A stretch of 64,000 nucleotides of DNA from Phymorhynchus buccinoides (taxonomy: Eukaryota; Mollusca; Gastropoda; Neogastropoda; Raphitomidae): NCBI GenBank assembly GCA_017654935.2, contig CM065703.1, positions 38,488,198 to 38,552,197 of the forward strand, written 5' to 3'. Under the pieces are notes generated by a model that saw nothing but the letters and a program-made list of their open reading frames with translations, had not been told where the DNA came from and searched no databases. Of this stretch, positions 60,564 to 64,000 are shown piece by piece; position 1 is the first letter of the stretch; each line of letters starts with the position of its first letter. Both the position numbers and the translations under genes were made by a program.

Positions 60564-61344
60564 GTTCTGTAACATCTCCAGGCTGGGATGGGGTTACACC
60601 TGCAGTGTTGAACATGGACACCCAGACATGTCTGTCAGTTCCAGAAAAACACGTTGTTTTGATCAGCATGTTTCACATGGACATTCCTGTGTTTCCTCTA
60701 AGCAATTATCACCCATCTCACTTCGGTCCACGAGCCACCATTTATGTTTATGAAAAAGGGAACAAATTCACTCTCAAACACTACCACGCCACCTCTCTAC
60801 CAGGCCCTGATATATTTGATCCTGAATCAAGAGCTTTGTGCCTGCGGTTCTTCAGTGAAACCGGTCTTCAACTCAAAGGATTCAAAATCAACTTTTCCTT
60901 TTATTTGAGGTCGTCACACCCACGAAACGTTCATCGTTCGTGGAATTGCTCTAGTCTTCAACGAGCTGAGTTAGAGCACAGCTTCCCCTGCAACATGCAG
61001 GCTGACTGTGCAGGAATGGAGGATGAAGAACACTGTTCCTACTCCGGCACTGAGTGTGCGGTTGGCAATCAGGCCATTGGTGAGGGCTGCTACCTCTTTC
61101 TCTTTATACCTTCGAGCTCGGATCGTTCTTTATTGGGTTATGATCCCAACAACCAGCTTAAATACAACCGCTGGTCATGGAATGATGCGCACAAGGAGTG
61201 TGCAGGCAGGCAAATGCTACCGGCCAGTCTGCAGTCCTACAAGGAAATGGAGGCAGTCAGACAAGCCTTGTTTGTATTAAGAAAGGAACTTAAAGTTTAC
61301 TTTGGAATGATTACTGTAGACGTCTCAGTTGGCCTGCCTTACAT
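60564..61344 (+). CDS. GRL101-like receptor gene 4, CUB2/LDLa/lectin-start exon
   Basis: Acceptor TGTCAG|GT (phase 1) and donor TTACAT|GTAAGT (phase 2), phases identical to gene 3. It encodes a second CUB-like domain (GSVTSPGWDGV ... RALCLRFF ... LKGFKINFSF), an LDLa repeat (FPCNMQADCAGMEDEEHC), and the first half of a lectin-like domain (GEGCYLFLF, then RWSWNDAHKECAGRQM). The frame is intact. The next exon, which should finish the lectin domain, is not recognisable before the window ends, so the gene runs out of the window or is broken. Confidence 0.83.
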
Positions 61345-62005
61345 GTAAGTATTTAGAAACTTAAAGTAAGTAACACTTTCGCTGCAGCCGACTGGCCCAT
61401 TGTTTGGACCATAAGTTTTCGGGGTAATACTCTGTCAAATAAACTTTGTCATCAACATGTTTGTACCAGGCATGTCAAATGCAGTTGGGTCTATCAAACT
61501 ATGGTAGTCTAGAAGATATTTGTCAATGCACATTTCAATGGGCAGCCGCCATTTGCAATTTTCTGGATGGGTTGGTAAACAGGAAAATGATTGGCCCACA
61601 TTTCTTACACAATTCTTTTTTTTTTTATTCCAGACAAAGAAGGAAACAAAATGAAGATCATGATATTATCTAAGACTGTTTTTTAGGACTTCATAAGAAA
61701 ATGATCCTACTTGCATCTGTAGCCCTGCAAAGTACCATCCCAAAAATGTGACAACGGGCACGAGAGGGGTGGGGTTTCTAATACATACAAAGAAGAAACT
61801 TCCTTGTCTTATCTTCCAGAACATACAATGTTCAATGTGTTTATCTTATGCTAGAAGGTGAAAGCATCATCCAAGATGTACATTTATCTCAAAGGCTGCC
61901 AACTTAGAGATTTGAGGATGGTTTTATTGTCTTTTAGCTGTTTTGCGCAATGTTGTCAGCAACAGGTAGTCAGTGCAACAGAAAGGTAGGAACATGTTAA
62001 TTGTG
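61345..62005. other. Intron or flank of gene 4, no gene seen
   Basis: A pyrimidine-rich ...TTTTATTCCAG at about 61620-61633 looks like an acceptor, but the sequence after it has no lectin or LDLa pattern. Confidence 0.5.
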
Positions 62006-62253
62006 TTAACCCTTTCACCGCCAGCCATATTTCAGACAAGAATTCCCATTAAATTTACCTGGGTAGAGAACAAATTCCATCTGCAGTATTTGGGGATTCT
62101 TCTGTGGCATATGTAAAATAAGGTCTATCCTTACTTCCCAAAATTAAGACAATAGGGTATTTGGATAATAGACACTAATTTGATGCCTTTTTAGTGACAT
62201 AGGTGTTAAATCACTGTGGTGCTAAAATGCGACTTTGGCGGTGAAAGGGTTAA
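62006..62253. mobile_element. MITE-2 second member, piggyBac-like
   Basis: TTAACCCTTTCACCGCCA at the left and TTGGCGGTGAAAGGGTTAA at the right. It is 248 bases, flanked by TTAA, and similar throughout to 36960-37204. Its CCC termini are the canonical piggyBac form. Confidence 0.9.
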
Positions 62254-63614
62254 GCAAAATAAATTAGTGGAGCATCCACTTCACATTGCAAAGACGAAAT
62301 AAAAATCATTGATCAAGGATGTTCAAAATCAGATCCCTTCTTGGTTCATAATAACATGTAAACCGTGGACGGTGTCAGTTGCAGCTCTGACAAGCACTGG
62401 ATTGCCATACACTCAAAAAGTGGTAGTTACTATCTTTCCCTCTTGTTTATATGATTGATTGTTTCCAATAAATATGGCTTCTGTGTAGAGCATTTTGGAC
62501 AGCACAGAACAACTCATTGATAAAGCTTTATTGTAAACATTTGCAAACCCGTTGCCAGAATTTACCTTGCCCTAGCTTCAGATGGACCACATGACTATCT
62601 AGGGGCTATGTGACTGTGAATAAGTTTTAAGCAAAAGTGATCAGTTTGATGGGGTGAATGATCCAGTAGAAAAATGGCCAGCTCGACTAAAACACTTTTC
62701 ATGCACTAAACAGTCCTGGTTTTGACGCTGAAGATTGGGTTTACGAATAATAGTTTTCACAGTAATTTAGCAGAGGGCATTTCAAAGACAATCATAATAT
62801 ATATATAATGAACAAATCTCAGTTACTGCTGGCAACGTTCCTCCAGCCTACAGGACTCAAAAGTTAGAGCATTTGAAATGCAGTAATAGTAAATATTATT
62901 TAAAACTTTTTTGTCCCTATGTCTTTGAAACGAACATTAAAACCAAAACCAGTTAGATTAACTTGGTATTTTGATCTATGTTCTAAAAAACATAAAGAGT
63001 GTAGAATAGTTTTCCCTCCTTATTAGGGAGGCAATGGCAGAACCCAAGCCGAGGACAGCTGTTTCGACTCTGGGGAGTCTCATCAGCTCGGCACTGGATG
63101 GGGTCTTAGCCTACCAAAGTGGAACTACTCTCACCTCAACAAGAAGATTGTTCCACAAAGGGAAGGTTTCTACCAAAGAAACACAGAATCCAGTTCCAAC
63201 TAGTTTTAGTTCATGCCTATCTATATTATATTACTGGTGACGTTAAGCGTTCTATCTGTATCTCCTCCGGAACCGCTCGAGGCGACGATTTGAAAGTTGG
63301 AGTACAGTTAGCTGAGAGGTCCCTCTAGAGATTCGGCCCAGTCACATAGAATCCATGGCCTAACTCACTGCACCTATAAACCTCGATGGTTGCTTTGGTT
63401 AGAAGAAGGGAGAGGGGAGGGGTGGCTAGGAAGGAGAAGAGGGAGGCGAGTAGGGCTTTTTTTGTGGATATAAATAGTTCCTCTACGTTCTGGAAGTTTT
63501 GTGTTCGGTCTAACCATATTTGTTTGGAAAGGTGCATAACGGAGAATAACCCATCTGAGCTCATGAATTGACAGGAAACCGAGCTAGCAATGATTAAGTG
63601 TGTGCTGTCTACTA

Positions 63615-63617
<3 letters not shown>

Positions 63618-63674
<57 letters not shown>
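63618..63674. repeat. (GT)n microsatellite
   Basis: About 57 bases of GT. Apart from this, 62254-63800 shows no gene; a short open frame near 63034 has no protein signature. Confidence 0.95.
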
Positions 63675-63679
<5 letters not shown>

Positions 63680-63808
63680 CAACATATAGGCACCTACTTT
63701 TCTCAAAGTGACAAAACCTAAGTCTGTTCTGGCGAGGCTGCGTCAGGGCACTTGACTGCTTTCCGTTCTTCCTCATATAATAACATTTTTTACATCGACC
63801 TTCTAAGA

Positions 63809-63868
63809 AGCCTTGATAGCTCAATAGGTAAAACGGTGCGTACCCAAATCAGTAGGTCACGGCTGCCC
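63809..63868 (+). repeat. Possible tRNA-derived SINE head
   Basis: TAGCTCAATAGGTAAAACG resembles a tRNA A box, and AGGTCACGGCTGCCCC sits where a degraded B box should be. Cloverleaf pairing is poor, so this is not a functional tRNA. Confidence 0.35.
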
Positions 63869-64000
63869 CTCGCCACAATTGTTTTGTTTGGGGGGGGTTG
63901 GGGGGGTCATCATTTTATTTAAAGGAGAGGGGAGTGGGCGGAAGGGAGGGGGCACCACCACATATTTTTTGGTCTCTTTTCTTCATTATTTACATCCAAC

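Noticed and set aside
63034..63240. 68-codon frame starting MAEPKPRTAV
   Set aside because: Short, no protein signature, and surrounded by repeat-like DNA; could be part of an unknown repeat, but nothing supports a gene.

Overview
The window is nuclear DNA of an animal, most likely a gastropod or other lophotrochozoan mollusc. The genes have introns with GT/AG borders, the DNA is rich in (CA)n, (GA)n and (AAT)n microsatellites, and LINE fragments are everywhere. The recognisable host genes resemble the GRL101 receptor of the snail Lymnaea: CUB, C-type lectin and LDL-receptor class A (LDLa) modules, then leucine-rich repeats and a rhodopsin-type seven-helix domain. There are no bacterial genes and no CRISPR.

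Layout. 1-1327 is the 3' part of receptor copy 1. 1328-16232 is repeat-rich intergenic DNA ('copy A') with an antisense Tx1/L1-like LINE at about 10.29-15.52 kb. A broken CR1/Jockey-type LINE follows (16.3-19.07 kb), then exactly 500 N (19069-19568). After the gap comes a Polinton/Maverick- or adintovirus-like endogenous viral element (19.57 to about 25.4 kb) with a protein-primed DNA polymerase B, two unrecognised proteins, a capsid-like protein and a packaging ATPase. Receptor gene 2 follows at once (exons 25536-26070 and 26684-28738). Its downstream DNA ('copy B', to about 38985) matches copy A block by block. Receptor gene 3 has four exons between 42362 and 51135. A LINE graveyard fills 51.8-57.9 kb. 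Receptor gene 4 (59395-61344) is cut off by the window end.

Genes 2, 3 and 4 share one exon plan with matching intron phases, so they form a local receptor family. The expected role is a cell-surface receptor with a large ligand-binding ectodomain; the ligand cannot be told from sequence.

Copy A and copy B are nearly identical and lie on opposite sides of the 500-N join. They may be a tandem duplication, or the two haplotypes of one locus scaffolded in series. In either case each copy shows sites that are empty in the other. This dates several insertions: a Tx1-like LINE inside an (AAT)n tract, a TTAA-flanked MITE, a roughly 590-bp repeat, and an inversion bounded by TTAA. These comparisons, the viral element beside a receptor splice acceptor, and the receptor architecture are the most interesting content. 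All statements come from reading the sequence; no database search was run.
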